A stretch of 64,000 bases of DNA. Source: Anaplasma ovis str. Haibei. GTDB taxonomy: Bacteria; Pseudomonadota; Alphaproteobacteria; Rickettsiales; Anaplasmataceae. Below, one piece after another: positions 19,354-28,970 of this stretch (positions are counted from its first letter, which is position 1; each line of letters opens with the position of its first letter). The translations under genes were made by a program, and so were the position numbers. Below the pieces are notes generated by a model. It was given only the letters and a program-made list of their open reading frames with translations. It had not been told where the DNA came from and ran no database searches. The stretch is from assembly GCF_002214625.1 (NCBI RefSeq), contig NZ_CP015994.1, positions 62,001 to 126,000 of the forward strand, written 5' to 3'.

Positions 19354-20640
19354 CTAGCGTACAAGTTCAACCTCTGCCCCGCAAGCGCGTAGCTTCTCTT
19401 CCATTGCTTCATATCCGCGGTATAGGGTTTGTGCGTTGCTTATGGTTGTAACGCCCTGGGCCGATAGTCCAGCAATAAGCAGCGCTGCTGATGCCCGCAA
19501 GTCAGGTGCCTGAACAGATGCTCCATGCAACTTGTCAACACCCCTGATACTGGCCGTATCGCCCTGCACGTGTATGTCAGCGCCCATTTTAGCGAGCTCC
19601 CGTGCGTAAGAAAACCTACGATCAAAAACGTGCTCGTGAATCTGCGATGTCCCCCTAGCGAGGCATGCCGTTGCTGCAAACTGGGCCTGCATATCACTGG
19701 GAAAGCCAGGGTAGGGCGCTGTGTGCAAAACTACTGGATTAATATGTGGGTCATGCCGAGATACTACGAGACCGTCTGGCACGTCGGTAATTTTCCCTCC
19801 CATACTTTCAAGCTCACGCGCTAAGCACCCGAGCGTTTCGGAAGTTACCCCAACAATATGCACGTTGCCTCCAGTTGATATTGCAGCTAGTGCATAGGTT
19901 CCTGCCTCCATCCTATCTCGTATTATCGTATGATTGGTGCCGGACAACTGTTGTACCCCGCGAATTTGCAAGGTCCTAGTACCTATTCCGGAAATTTGCG
20001 CCCCTGCTTTTACTAGAAAATGCGCCAGATCGACAACTTCGGGCTCAGTGGCTGCGTTACTTATAGTTGTCACCCCGCGTGCCATAACTGCTGCCATAAG
20101 CGCGTTCTCAGTGGCACCCACACTTACGGATTGGAAGCCAATGTGGCACCCTACAAGCTTGCCGTTTGAGGAGCATTTTACGTAGTTCCCACATACTTCT
20201 ACCTTGGCGCCCAGCTTTTGTAATGCCCATATATGCATGTCGAGCGGACGGCTACCTATGCTGCAACCTCCAGGCAGAGCAACTTCTGCTCTCCCCATTC
20301 TTGCAAGTATAGGGCCCAGAGTGAGGCAGGAAGCGCGCATTTGTGATGTAATTTCATGCGGTATCGCCCAATTGTGCAGATTGTCGCAGTTGATTTCTAC
20401 TTTATGGTTTGCCTTCTCTTGTGTGTTACGCAGGAAGCTTATTCTCCCTCCCAAGGAGGTTATAAGCTCACTCATAACGGCAACGTCACGCAGGTCAGGC
20501 ATGTCAGCCAAGACAACGTTCCCATTGAGTAGAATGCAAGCGGCCATGATGGGCAGAGCAGAATTCTTTGCTCCGTTTGCTACAACCCTGCCCCTGACGG
20601 GGTTTGTACTACCCCTAACGTGCAACGAAGCCTCTACCAC
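19354..20640 (-). CDS. murA: UDP-N-acetylglucosamine 1-carboxyvinyltransferase
   Basis: It transfers enolpyruvate from PEP to UDP-GlcNAc, the first step of muropeptide synthesis. The 428-residue product has family length, GAKNSALPIMAA with the catalytic Lys, RASCLTLGPILARMG, and LPGGCSIGSRPLDMHI with the active-site Cys that fosfomycin alkylates. It starts with GTG one base after the dcd stop, so it is translationally coupled to dcd. Its presence agrees with reports that A. marginale keeps peptidoglycan precursor genes. Confidence 0.96.
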   Translation of the reverse strand: MVEASLHVRGSTNPVRGRVVANGAKNSALPIMAACILLNGNVVLADMPDLRDVAVMSELITSLGGRISFLRNTQEKANHKVEINCDNLHNWAIPHEITSQMRASCLTLGPILARMGRAEVALPGGCSIGSRPLDMHIWALQKLGAKVEVCGNYVKCSSNGKLVGCHIGFQSVSVGATENALMAAVMARGVTTISNAATEPEVVDLAHFLVKAGAQISGIGTRTLQIRGVQQLSGTNHTIIRDRMEAGTYALAAISTGGNVHIVGVTSETLGCLARELESMGGKITDVPDGLVVSRHDPHINPVVLHTAPYPGFPSDMQAQFAATACLARGTSQIHEHVFDRRFSYARELAKMGADIHVQGDTASIRGVDKLHGASVQAPDLRASAALLIAGLSAQGVTTISNAQTLYRGYEAMEEKLRACGAEVELVR

Positions 20641-20641
20641 G

Positions 20642-21199
20642 TCAGCTCACTATAGGCAGCGTTACCCCACCTTGCCTCATGTATTTTCCATTGACCTGGT
20701 CATAAGATACGCTGCACCGCTCATTCCCAGCCAGAAAAATGAACTGGCACGCACCCTCAAACGCATACACCTTAACGGGCAGAGGGGCGGTGTTGGAAAA
20801 CTCTAAAGTTACATAACCTTCCCATCCAGGTTCTAGCGGAGTTACGCTAACGACAATCCCACACCTGGCGTAGGTAGACTTGCCTACGCATATCACAATA
20901 ACATCCTTGGGAATCCGGAAGTATTCCACGGTTTTTGCCAGCATAAAGCTATTCGGCGGCATTATGCAAACATCTGTTTTTTTGTCTATGAAACTATCTT
21001 GAGGGAAATTTTTGGGGTCCACAATGGCGGAGTGCGTATTGGCAAAGATCTTAAACTCGCTGTCAACTCTGGCATCATACCCATACGAGGAGAGCCCGTA
21101 CGAGAGCACCCCCGCTTCCTCCTTATGGTCCACAAACGGAGAGATCATCCCCTCCTTCAGCGCCTTTTCCTTTATCCAATGGTCAGGCATCGCCGACAT
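20642..21199 (-). CDS. dcd: dCTP deaminase
   Basis: It deaminates dCTP to dUTP, feeding thymidylate synthesis. The 185-residue, trimeric dUTPase-fold protein shows [15 protein letters not shown], the [26 protein letters not shown] active-site block with the catalytic Glu, and EGACQFIFL. It pairs functionally with thyX at 42 kb. ATG 21199 begins MSAMPDHWI; a second ATG four codons in is also possible. It is the first gene of dcd-murA. Confidence 0.95.
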   Translation of the reverse strand: MSAMPDHWIKEKALKEGMISPFVDHKEEAGVLSYGLSSYGYDARVDSEFKIFANTHSAIVDPKNFPQDSFIDKKTDVCIMPPNSFMLAKTVEYFRIPKDVIVICVGKSTYARCGIVVSVTPLEPGWEGYVTLEFSNTAPLPVKVYAFEGACQFIFLAGNERCSVSYDQVNGKYMRQGGVTLPIVS

Positions 21200-21299
21200 A
21201 GCACACCCCCAGTGCCCAGAATGGTCCGGTACCGCACTCTACAATCAATCTCTGGTGAGCGCAAGTTAAAACTCACTAGGCGAATATAATTTTACGGCT

Positions 21300-22136
21300 T
21301 TAGTAGCCCAACGCAGAACCGTTATTACGTGCGCGCAAAATGGCTTGCAAGCCGGTTTTGTAGGTGGGATGTTGCAGTGAGATGCCTAACTCACACTTAA
21401 TTTTATCGTTGCTAACTCTGCGTTCCGGTGCAGGAAAGTGCACGTGTGCGGCGTTACCACATATACTGCTCAATTCCGGCCCCATTTTGGCCTCTGGTCC
21501 GAGAAGTGAGGCCCCATACGCGACAACTTCAGCGTACCTGCAAGGCAGATCATCTGCACAATTGTAGATACTTGCCGGTTTTGGGTTCAACATTGAAGCA
21601 AGTATCGTACAGGCTATATCTTCCACGTGCATACGCGAGGAAAAGCGTTGGGCATGGCTGGGTGATATTGTTCCCTGCAATAGCCCTTCTATCACACTTC
21701 TACCGGGGCCGTATATCGCAGATAGGCGGAATATGTGTACAGGCAAACCTGAGCGTAGCCATAGGTTTTCATGGTACAATCTAGCAATTCCTGAGTGCTC
21801 AGTGGGGTGAGTGGAGGATGTTTCACTCACCAATCTGCCCTCATGGTTCCCATACACGCTAGTTGCGGATAGGTAACCAACCCACTTTGCGGAACGCAGC
21901 GCCATTGCGTGTTTGGAAAGCACGTCATCGCCGGAAGGGGGAATTGAAACTAACACGTGCGACGCACCACGCAGTGCATGCTCCAGTTCCGGATCCCCGT
22001 ACCTAAAAAGGGAGATCAACTTTTCCTTGCGGTCTGTTGTGTGGTAAGTGCCGCTAATTTTCCACTGCATTTTTAGGAGCTGTTGCGCCAAGAAGCTGGC
22101 CGTGTAACCATATCCAAAACAAAATAAATGGCTCAT
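21300..22136 (-). CDS. SDR-family NAD(P)-dependent epimerase/reductase-like protein
   Basis: The product has 278 residues. It opens directly with a nucleotide-binding strand and glycine turn (LFCFGYGYTASFLAQQLL). The substrate-domain block follows (VGYLSATSVYGNHEGR), then FRLSAIYGPGRSVIE and the FSSRMHVEDIACTI segment found in extended or atypical SDR proteins of the YeeZ type. The usual YxxxK is not clear. ATG 22136 is chosen because the 12 residues upstream break the fold's N-terminus. The specific substrate is unknown. Confidence 0.85.
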   Translation of the reverse strand: MSHLFCFGYGYTASFLAQQLLKMQWKISGTYHTTDRKEKLISLFRYGDPELEHALRGASHVLVSIPPSGDDVLSKHAMALRSAKWVGYLSATSVYGNHEGRLVSETSSTHPTEHSGIARLYHENLWLRSGLPVHIFRLSAIYGPGRSVIEGLLQGTISPSHAQRFSSRMHVEDIACTILASMLNPKPASIYNCADDLPCRYAEVVAYGASLLGPEAKMGPELSSICGNAAHVHFPAPERRVSNDKIKCELGISLQHPTYKTGLQAILRARNNGSALGY

Positions 22137-22570
22137 GTCAATCAAGGACCAAACCCTGCAGTATAGCCGCATTTGTTGTGTGCCACAAGTACAGCTGCAC
22201 TGCGCAATTGTTGAATACAGGGCGCCCGTATTTTAGTGTGATGTGCTAATGTGTTGTGCTATTTCAAAACACTATGCGGTGGCTAATAGACTTCCATCGG
22301 GCCGGGCACGATTATGTGAATGGCGCATTGGGGGGCGCAAGCGGCGAGTATTGCGTACGTCTTCTGCGCGTACACGTGCGATAATTAGCGCTCAAAATAG
22401 CCCACATTTTCATACATATGGGGCACTGATAGCCAGAATGGTGCTGGTAAATAATATTTCGCTTGCAATACCATACATTAGGGGCTAACCTCATGGCGCC
22501 TAGGGTTTTCAGCGGGGATGCGGTCTCCGGGTTAGCTGTGGCTGTTTGTCTGATTGTTTAGGGTTTTTTG
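22137..22570. other. 434-base divergent intergenic region
   Basis: It lies between the SDR gene (minus) and the cold-shock gene (plus). Apart from the candidate promoter at 22463-22491 I see no gene, tRNA or repeat in it. Confidence 0.5.
22463..22491 (+). promoter_or_regulatory. Candidate promoter of the cold-shock gene
   Basis: TTGCAA (22463-22468), a 17-base spacer, TAACCT (22486-22491). It implies a leader of about 70 bases, which is common for cold-shock genes. Confidence 0.35.
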
Positions 22571-22846
22571 ATGTCTCAGTTAGTGGATGAGAAGGCGTTC
22601 TACACCGGTCATGTTAAGTGGTTTAGCATGGAGAAGGGATATGGGTTCATTTGCAAGGATGGGTCTGATGATGGCAAGTCCGGTGGTGCCAGCTTTGGGC
22701 GAGGCGACAAGGATGTGTTTGTCCACATTACGTCGTTGCAGAGGAGTAGAATAGACAACCTCAGAGAAGGTCAGAGGGTGCGGTACCAGCTAGACGAGAG
22801 TAATGGCAAGGTCTCTGCTGTGAATTTGGAGGTGTTGTCTGAGTAG
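22571..22846 (+). CDS. Cold-shock-domain RNA-binding protein
   Basis: The 91-residue protein has RNP1 in KGYGFICKD and RNP2 in KDVFVHITSL, which define the cold-shock fold that melts RNA secondary structure. A Gly/Ser-rich insert (GSDDGKSGGASFGRGD) between the two motifs is longer than in CspA (about 70 residues) but matches longer alphaproteobacterial forms. It is followed 41 bases later by ntrY, so the two may share a message. Confidence 0.93.
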   Translation: MSQLVDEKAFYTGHVKWFSMEKGYGFICKDGSDDGKSGGASFGRGDKDVFVHITSLQRSRIDNLREGQRVRYQLDESNGKVSAVNLEVLSE

Positions 22847-22887
22847 AATGGCTTTCTAGTTGTGCGTGAGGTTTAAGTGGGGGGGAG

Positions 22888-24975
22888 TTGCGACGTTTCT
22901 GGATGGTCCTTTGCAGCTTGGGGTCGTCCGGCGTTCTTCTTTCCCTGTTGGCGCTTGGTGCCGTGCTTCTGGTCCTGTTTGCGGATGCATTCCTTACTTG
23001 GTACATAGTTCCGGGTAGGGTTCCCGGATCTCTGTTAGCCGGGTTCTTGCTGTTCTTGCTCTTGCTTGCTGTGCTTTCCTACGGCATGATTCGCGCCTGG
23101 ATACGGTACAGAAGGGGAGAGCTGGGCTTCAGGCTTCAGGCCCGTGTGGTGCTCGTGTTTGTAGTTGTGGGTGTGGTGCCGACTGCTCTTGTGTCTGGCT
23201 TTTCGTCCTTGTTTTTCGATTACGGTGTTCGTGCATGGTTCCGTGGCATTGTAGAGCCTGCAGTTTCCTCCTGCTGCGCCGCCGCGCTCGGTAGGGAACG
23301 TGAGTACCTTGCTGCAATGCTGGCTGCCGATGTGTCGCGTTTCGTTGGGTATCTAGGCGGCTTGCCTGATAATCTCGATAGTAGGGTGCGTGAGGGTGCC
23401 GCTCTGTTCGGTTTTGCAGAGGTGCTTGTTATGGGCCGCGAAGGGGTTATCGCTTCCAGCGCGGCCCATCCCTTGCCCGTTGTTACTTCTCCTGAGGGTA
23501 AGTCTTACGGTGAGAGAGCCCTGGGAGCCCCTGTTGAGAATGCATTGGTGTACACAATAGTGCCAGTATACGCTCCACCGGTAACGCATGTTGTTGCGGC
23601 ACGTGTCCTGCCTGGAAGCGGCGGTTGTGCCTACGATATGTCTAGCTATCGGAAAAATGCGAGACTGCAGCTGTCCATACTACAAGTTCAGTTTTCATTA
23701 GCGTTCCTCTTTATATTTCTCATGCTGCTATTTGTGTCAGTATGGATGGGCGTCGGCCTCTCCAAAAGCGTTGTTGGCCCCTTATCTCACCTATTGTCGG
23801 CCACTAGACGGGTTCAAGACGGCAACTTTGATTGCAGGATTCACAGCAAGGAAGGAGTTGTAGGTGAAGAGATGTCCACTGTGATCGCGGCATTTAACGG
23901 CATGGTTGAGCAGCTTGGCACGCAACGGTTACAGCTCGAAAAGGCGTACAAGGAGATAAGCAGCAGGAAAGAATTTATCGAGACCGTCCTGTCTGGAGTA
24001 TCATCCGGCATCATGGCGCTCTCCCCCTCGGGTGAGTACGTAACCTTGATGAATGACAGGGCTCGGGAGCTTCTATCGTTTGATGGATTACACGGGAAAA
24101 TGTGTCACATATTTCCTGAGGCATGCGCCCTTTTGAACAGATTTGCGGATAAGGCCAACGTAATTATTGTTAGAGAGAATAAATCTCTTACACTCTCTGT
24201 ACACATGAGGAGACTGGGCATGCAAGGGCTTATCATGACCTTTGACGATATTTCTGGGCTCGTAGAGGCGCAAAGACAAGCTGCATGGTCGGATGTGGCA
24301 AGAAGAATAGCCCATGAAATCAAAAACCCGGTCACTCCCATTTATTTGGCGGCTGAAAGGTTACGTAGTAAATATGCAGAGCAAATAGTATCGGGACGAG
24401 AGACATTTCTGAAGTACACTGACACAATAACTAGACACGTTTCAAACATCAGCGAGATAGTCGACGAATTTGCGAAATTTGCCAGGATGCCCAGTGCCGT
24501 GTTTGGGGTATGTGATATCTGTTCACTATTGCGTGAAATAAGCTTTGCGGGGCAGTTTGGTCGGAAGGTAGTAGACTTCGATCTACGCTTCCCAGATGCG
24601 GCGGTTCCCCTCCTTTTAGACCGAGAGCAAATTTCGCAGGTGTTCATCAACGTATTCAAAAATGCTTGCGAATCAATAGATGCTAGGGAAGATATTGATA
24701 GTGGCCACATCACAGTGACCGTCACCACAAATCCTGACAGCGTGGCAGTTGAGGTTAAGGACAACGGTGTGGGGTTCCCGCAAGATTTGATCGGCCGACT
24801 AACTGAGCCTTATGTGACTACTCGCGACCAGGGTACGGGGCTGGGGCTTGCTATTGTGAAGAAGATTTTGGATGAACACGGCGCATCCATAGGCTTCCAA
24901 AATTTGGAAGATGGAGGTGCAGTTCTTATAACTTTTGTGTTGAATGAGCGCGGCAGTGTTGGTTTGCTCAACTAA
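22888..24975 (+). CDS. ntrY: NtrY-family sensor histidine kinase
   Basis: A 695-residue membrane kinase of the NtrY/NtrX nitrogen and redox regulatory pair. Three N-terminal membrane segments and a periplasmic region are followed by another membrane helix (about residues 265-290). HAMP (VVGPLSHLLSATRRVQDGNFD), PAS-like, the phospho-acceptor helix ARRIAHEIKNPVTPIYLAAERL, N-box NVFKNACESI, DNGVGFP and GTGLGLAIVKKI come after. The TTG start is weakly supported; ATG 22903 is the alternative. Its last 32 bases overlap rnd. The partner ntrX is not in the window. Confidence 0.95.
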   Translation: MRRFWMVLCSLGSSGVLLSLLALGAVLLVLFADAFLTWYIVPGRVPGSLLAGFLLFLLLLAVLSYGMIRAWIRYRRGELGFRLQARVVLVFVVVGVVPTALVSGFSSLFFDYGVRAWFRGIVEPAVSSCCAAALGREREYLAAMLAADVSRFVGYLGGLPDNLDSRVREGAALFGFAEVLVMGREGVIASSAAHPLPVVTSPEGKSYGERALGAPVENALVYTIVPVYAPPVTHVVAARVLPGSGGCAYDMSSYRKNARLQLSILQVQFSLAFLFIFLMLLFVSVWMGVGLSKSVVGPLSHLLSATRRVQDGNFDCRIHSKEGVVGEEMSTVIAAFNGMVEQLGTQRLQLEKAYKEISSRKEFIETVLSGVSSGIMALSPSGEYVTLMNDRARELLSFDGLHGKMCHIFPEACALLNRFADKANVIIVRENKSLTLSVHMRRLGMQGLIMTFDDISGLVEAQRQAAWSDVARRIAHEIKNPVTPIYLAAERLRSKYAEQIVSGRETFLKYTDTITRHVSNISEIVDEFAKFARMPSAVFGVCDICSLLREISFAGQFGRKVVDFDLRFPDAAVPLLLDREQISQVFINVFKNACESIDAREDIDSGHITVTVTTNPDSVAVEVKDNGVGFPQDLIGRLTEPYVTTRDQGTGLGLAIVKKILDEHGASIGFQNLEDGGAVLITFVLNERGSVGLLN

Positions 24976-26104
24976 TGAGTTGGCGCAGTTCTGCGCACAA
25001 ATATTACGTGATAGGCCGGAGAGTTTGGCCATAGATACGGAATTCGTTAGAAGTTTTAATGACTACTATCCCAGACTTTGTTTGTTGCAGATGGCATACC
25101 AGGGTGGGCAATGTGTGGTTGATGTATTGGATGAACGGCTGGACCTATCCCCGTTGCAGAAAATTTTTGACGATGAAGGTATCTGTAAGGTTTTTCACGA
25201 TTGCCGCCAAGATTTAGACGCCCTATCACAGAGATTCACGCGCCTTCCTAGGCCAATTTTTGACACTCAAACAGCTTCAATGTTATGTGAGTATCATGAT
25301 AATTCTGTGGGATACTCCAAACTTGTAGAGCAATTCCTGGGCGTGAAACTCAATAAACTGCTGTTCAAAAGGGTTGATTGGTCACATAGGCCACTGTCTG
25401 AAGGCAAAGTGCGTTACGCTCTGGATGACGTGACTTACCTGCACGAGCTTTATGAAGTACTGCTGGGCATTTTGACCACCAAAGGACGGCTGACCTGGTT
25501 TCTTGAAGAGATGGCAAACATCGCTGAAGCGTCCGTGGATAACTATGACTCCCTGCTGGAGGGCATGGATTTCTTCCCCGAACTTGGGGAATCTGAAGCC
25601 ATAATTGCAAGGTCGATAATTGAATGGAGGGAAAAAGTAGCCAGGCTGTTTAATGTTAATCGCAATATTGTGATGAATTCCAAGAGTGTGCTCTTCGCCA
25701 CAAAAGACTTCCTTCGAAGCAGAGACGAGGAGGTGTTGTATAAGTACGTTAGCGGGTCTTATTTGGACAACTTGCCATTTAGCCTGTGCGACATATTAGA
25801 AAGCAGTGCCGGACGGAGGCTTGGAGTATACAAACTAGTAGACCACGACAAGCCCATGTTGAGTGCGTTACTTATTCTGCTCAACAGCATGTGCAGGGAG
25901 CACGGGATCTCGCAAAAGTTGGTTGCTTCAAAAGTTGAACTTGTGAAACTCATCAACAAAATACATAGCAACATAATGCACGGCTGGCGGTACGAGTTTT
26001 TTGGATGCAAAGTTGAAAAATTTATTGCGGGGAAGACCAGACTAATTTTCTCTGTTGATAACTCTGACGGGCAGATGCGATTGACTGTCGATACAAAAGC
26101 ATAA
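24944..26104 (+). CDS. rnd: Ribonuclease D
   Basis: A 3'-5' exoribonuclease for tRNA 3'-end trimming. The 386-residue DEDD-family product has ExoI AIDTEFVRS, ExoII KVFHDCRQDLDAL and ExoIII VRYALDDVTYLHELY, followed by an HRDC-like helical C-terminal half. It starts with ATG inside the end of ntrY (32-base overlap in another frame), so its translation is probably coupled to ntrY. That gene arrangement is not the classical ntrY-ntrX one. Confidence 0.95.
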   Translation: MSAAVLVCSTNELAQFCAQILRDRPESLAIDTEFVRSFNDYYPRLCLLQMAYQGGQCVVDVLDERLDLSPLQKIFDDEGICKVFHDCRQDLDALSQRFTRLPRPIFDTQTASMLCEYHDNSVGYSKLVEQFLGVKLNKLLFKRVDWSHRPLSEGKVRYALDDVTYLHELYEVLLGILTTKGRLTWFLEEMANIAEASVDNYDSLLEGMDFFPELGESEAIIARSIIEWREKVARLFNVNRNIVMNSKSVLFATKDFLRSRDEEVLYKYVSGSYLDNLPFSLCDILESSAGRRLGVYKLVDHDKPMLSALLILLNSMCREHGISQKLVASKVELVKLINKIHSNIMHGWRYEFFGCKVEKFIAGKTRLIFSVDNSDGQMRLTVDTKA

Positions 26105-26251
26105 TTGCCTGAGTTGACATTGACACAGCGTACAATGGCTATGAATTCCGTGGAGCGGTGAATCCTACTGCGCGATTTTGCTGTTCTCCTTGGATACGCG
26201 GCTGCCCAGGAGAGGCGAAAATCCTGCTGTAGTGCCCCACTCAACTAGTTA

Positions 26252-28273
26252 TTAGGAGCGCGCATCTTCTACCATCTTCACCCAAGTCTGCTCGTCTACT
26301 ATCCTGACGTTCAGACACATTGCCTTTTCGTGCTTGCTTCCCGGATTGCTACCTGCAACCAATAACCAGGTGTTTGCGGATACGGAATTTGCCACTTTAG
26401 CTCCCAGACTTTCCGCCTGCAGCTTTGCTTCTGTCCTTGACATGCTCTCCAATGTGCCGGTAAACACCACGGTCTTGCCGGAGATGGCAGAGCCACTGTG
26501 TTGTGCCTGTGATGCTTCGTTCAAAATGTTGAGCTTTGTGCTCAAAGACTCTAATACTTCCAGATTTCCCTGCACAGAGAAAAATGCTTTTAAGGAACTT
26601 ATGCTCTTTTCTCCCAGGCCGCGAATTTGCACAGTATCATGCTCCTTGGTAAGCGCTAACATCGCTTGATGCCAGTTTTTGTAAGATCCGTAATGTTCCG
26701 CAATGAGTTTTGCCGCGCCCACACCTATAAACCGTATTCCCAGGGCGAATATGAAGCTGCTGAGCCCGACTGTTGCGCTGTTGCGTATTGCAGCGACGAG
26801 ATTTGCAACTGACTTCTCTCCCCACCCATGTTCTGTATCCAGGTTGATGCTATGCAACTTTTCTTCCAGGGAAAAGATATCAGCTATACTGTTGATCAGC
26901 CCATGGTTGCAGAAGAACTCTATCTGCTTTGCTCCCAGGCCCATAATGTTTAAGCCATTTCTGGATACGAAGTGCTTAACGCGCTCTAGAGCCTGCGCTT
27001 TGCATGACAACTCTGCAGCACACCGCAGGGCGACTTCACCGGGCTCGCGGTACAACTTGCTACCACATGACGGGCAGTGCGAGGGGAAGACAAACTTCTG
27101 TGACCCGCTACTGCGGAGGGTTTTATCTACGTCAACCACCTGTGGTATAACTTCTCCTGCTCGCTTTACTATCACCAGGTCTCCTATGCGCACATCCTTG
27201 CGTTCGATTTCATTGAGGTTGTGCAAGCTTGCTCTGGCAACCACCACACCTCCTATGTTGATTGGCTCCAACTCTGCTATGGGAGTTACAACGCCGGTTC
27301 TGCCGACTTGTACGGTGATATCAAGAAGTCTTGTGCGGGCCTCAGTGGAAGGGAATTTGTGTGCAATTGCCCACCGGGGTGATTTGCCTGTTGCACCAAG
27401 AAGCTTCTGGAAATTAATGTTATTTACCTTGTACACGACTCCGTCTATGTCATAACCAAGTTCGCTTCTGGTTGTATAGACCGCATTATAAAATGTGATC
27501 GCCTCCTCTATTTTGTCTGTGAAAAGCACTTGCTTGTTTGTATGAAACCCCCATTCATCCAGCTGTTTTAGTATTTCTTGTTGGGTTTCAAATGTGCTGT
27601 TTACTATGGAATAAGCTACATACCTGAGGTTGCGTTCCTCAACAATCTTCTGGTTGAGTTGGCGTATTGACCCTGCAGCTGCGTTACGTGGATTTGCAAA
27701 ATTGCAGGATCCTCGCAGCTTTTCAAAGTCTTCATGGTGCATGTATATCTCACCACGCACTTCAAGAACTGCTGGAGCCGAGTCTAGCTGATGTGGCAGC
27801 CCGCGCAGGACCATTGCGTTGTTGGTGATGTCCTCGCCGAAGTGCCCATTACCGCGCGTTGCCACTCTGGTAAGCTTTCCATTATGGTATAGAGCAGAAA
27901 ATGACATGCCATCCATTTTTAATTCGCATGAAAACTCTAGGATGTCATCTGGTTGTAACTCAAGAAAACGCCTCACTCTGGTGATAAATTTCTCCACATC
28001 CTGCACGGTGAAAGCGTTTTCTAGGGAGAGCATAGGCTCCAGATGTTGTACTTTGGGGAACCTAGAATCAGTCTTAGGTGTGCCCACAACATCTGCGTAG
28101 TCATCATACTGACGAATGTCTGGGAACTCATCCAAGAGCTTTTTTTTCTCTTGTACCAGAAGGTCATATTGGTGGTCCGTCACCTCTGGTGCGTCAAGCC
28201 CATGGTATAGCACATCATGGTGGCGGAGCTTTGCATTCAGACCAGCCAACCTACGCCTAGCCTGCTCCAACAT
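26252..28273 (-). CDS. ligA: NAD-dependent DNA ligase
   Basis: It seals nicks in replication and repair using NAD. The 673-residue product has every domain: Ia (HDVLYHGLDAPEVTDHQYD), the adenylation Lys in CELKMDGMSFS, an OB fold, a four-Cys zinc finger (CPSCGSKLY...LSCKAQ), helix-hairpin-helix repeats and a C-terminal BRCT domain starting SGKTVVFTGTLESMSR. The KMDG form of the KxDG motif is acceptable. It starts 8 bases after the grxD stop, completing a bolA-grxD-ligA unit. Confidence 0.97.
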   Translation of the reverse strand: MLEQARRRLAGLNAKLRHHDVLYHGLDAPEVTDHQYDLLVQEKKKLLDEFPDIRQYDDYADVVGTPKTDSRFPKVQHLEPMLSLENAFTVQDVEKFITRVRRFLELQPDDILEFSCELKMDGMSFSALYHNGKLTRVATRGNGHFGEDITNNAMVLRGLPHQLDSAPAVLEVRGEIYMHHEDFEKLRGSCNFANPRNAAAGSIRQLNQKIVEERNLRYVAYSIVNSTFETQQEILKQLDEWGFHTNKQVLFTDKIEEAITFYNAVYTTRSELGYDIDGVVYKVNNINFQKLLGATGKSPRWAIAHKFPSTEARTRLLDITVQVGRTGVVTPIAELEPINIGGVVVARASLHNLNEIERKDVRIGDLVIVKRAGEVIPQVVDVDKTLRSSGSQKFVFPSHCPSCGSKLYREPGEVALRCAAELSCKAQALERVKHFVSRNGLNIMGLGAKQIEFFCNHGLINSIADIFSLEEKLHSINLDTEHGWGEKSVANLVAAIRNSATVGLSSFIFALGIRFIGVGAAKLIAEHYGSYKNWHQAMLALTKEHDTVQIRGLGEKSISSLKAFFSVQGNLEVLESLSTKLNILNEASQAQHSGSAISGKTVVFTGTLESMSRTEAKLQAESLGAKVANSVSANTWLLVAGSNPGSKHEKAMCLNVRIVDEQTWVKMVEDARS

Positions 28274-28281
28274 AACAACAG

Positions 28282-28614
28282 CTACTCCGCTATAATGCCC
28301 TTACTTTTTAGCAGCGTACGTAACTCCCCGCTGTGGTACATTTCCCGCACTATGTCGCACCCACCTATGAACTCTCCCTTCACGTATAGTTGCGGTATAG
28401 TTGGCCAATCCGCGAATTTTTTGATACCTTCGCGCAGCTCCGGGTCCTTGAGGACGTCTACATCCCTGAATGCAACTCCCACATTCCGAAGTGCCTCGAC
28501 AACAACTCCAGAAAAGCCGCACTGCGGAGCATCGGCAGTGCCCTTCATGTACAGCACAACGTCGCTGGTCTCTATTTCATTCCTGATTCTATCTGCGACA
28601 GGGTTACTGCTCAT
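28282..28614 (-). CDS. grxD: Monothiol CGFS glutaredoxin
   Basis: The 110-residue protein carries and transfers [2Fe-2S] clusters. The CGFS active site is in DAPQCGFSGVVVEAL, with KGTADAP before it, WPTIPQLYVKGEFIGGCDIV for the cis-Pro and glutathione-binding loop, and the C-terminal LKSKG. Its start overlaps the end of bolA by 11 bases. Grx4-type proteins and BolA form a cluster-bridged heterodimer, so this pairing is functionally sensible. Confidence 0.96.
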   Translation of the reverse strand: MSSNPVADRIRNEIETSDVVLYMKGTADAPQCGFSGVVVEALRNVGVAFRDVDVLKDPELREGIKKFADWPTIPQLYVKGEFIGGCDIVREMYHSGELRTLLKSKGIIAE

Positions 28615-28840
28615 CTTGCTTACCTACTTCTGTTTGTATCTGCAACGCGTGCACGTCTATACCAGAAAGTGCACTATAAACCATCCTATGCTGCTCAAGT
28701 TTTGACTTTCCCACAAAGGCGCTGGAGACGACCCTGATTGCATAATGCTCGTCATCGGGGGCCAAAGGCCGTACGTACACCTCACTGCCAGGGAATGCAC
28801 TGCTCAGCAGCTGCTCTATCCTAAAAAGTTCTACGCCCAT
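28604..28840 (-). CDS. bolA: BolA-family iron-sulfur partner protein
   Basis: The 78-residue BolA fold shows the RIEQLLSSAFPGSEVYV N-terminus, FVGKSKLEQHRMVYSAL with the conserved His that helps bind the shared [2Fe-2S] cluster, and the HALQIQT end. BolA proteins assist cluster trafficking with CGFS glutaredoxins. It overlaps grxD by 11 bases and is translated with it. The family includes transcription-factor-like members, but this length and partner favour the iron-sulfur role. Confidence 0.93.
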   Translation of the reverse strand: MGVELFRIEQLLSSAFPGSEVYVRPLAPDDEHYAIRVVSSAFVGKSKLEQHRMVYSALSGIDVHALQIQTEVGKQDEQ

Positions 28841-28970
28841 CGCTCAAAATTTGCAGCAGGCCCAGGTTATAGCATCTTTTGCGTATTTGGTAAACACTGA
28901 CTTTACCCCACTCACGCGGATACACGCGCTCTGAATTCATTGCACCTCCATTGCATATGATTGGATGAGG

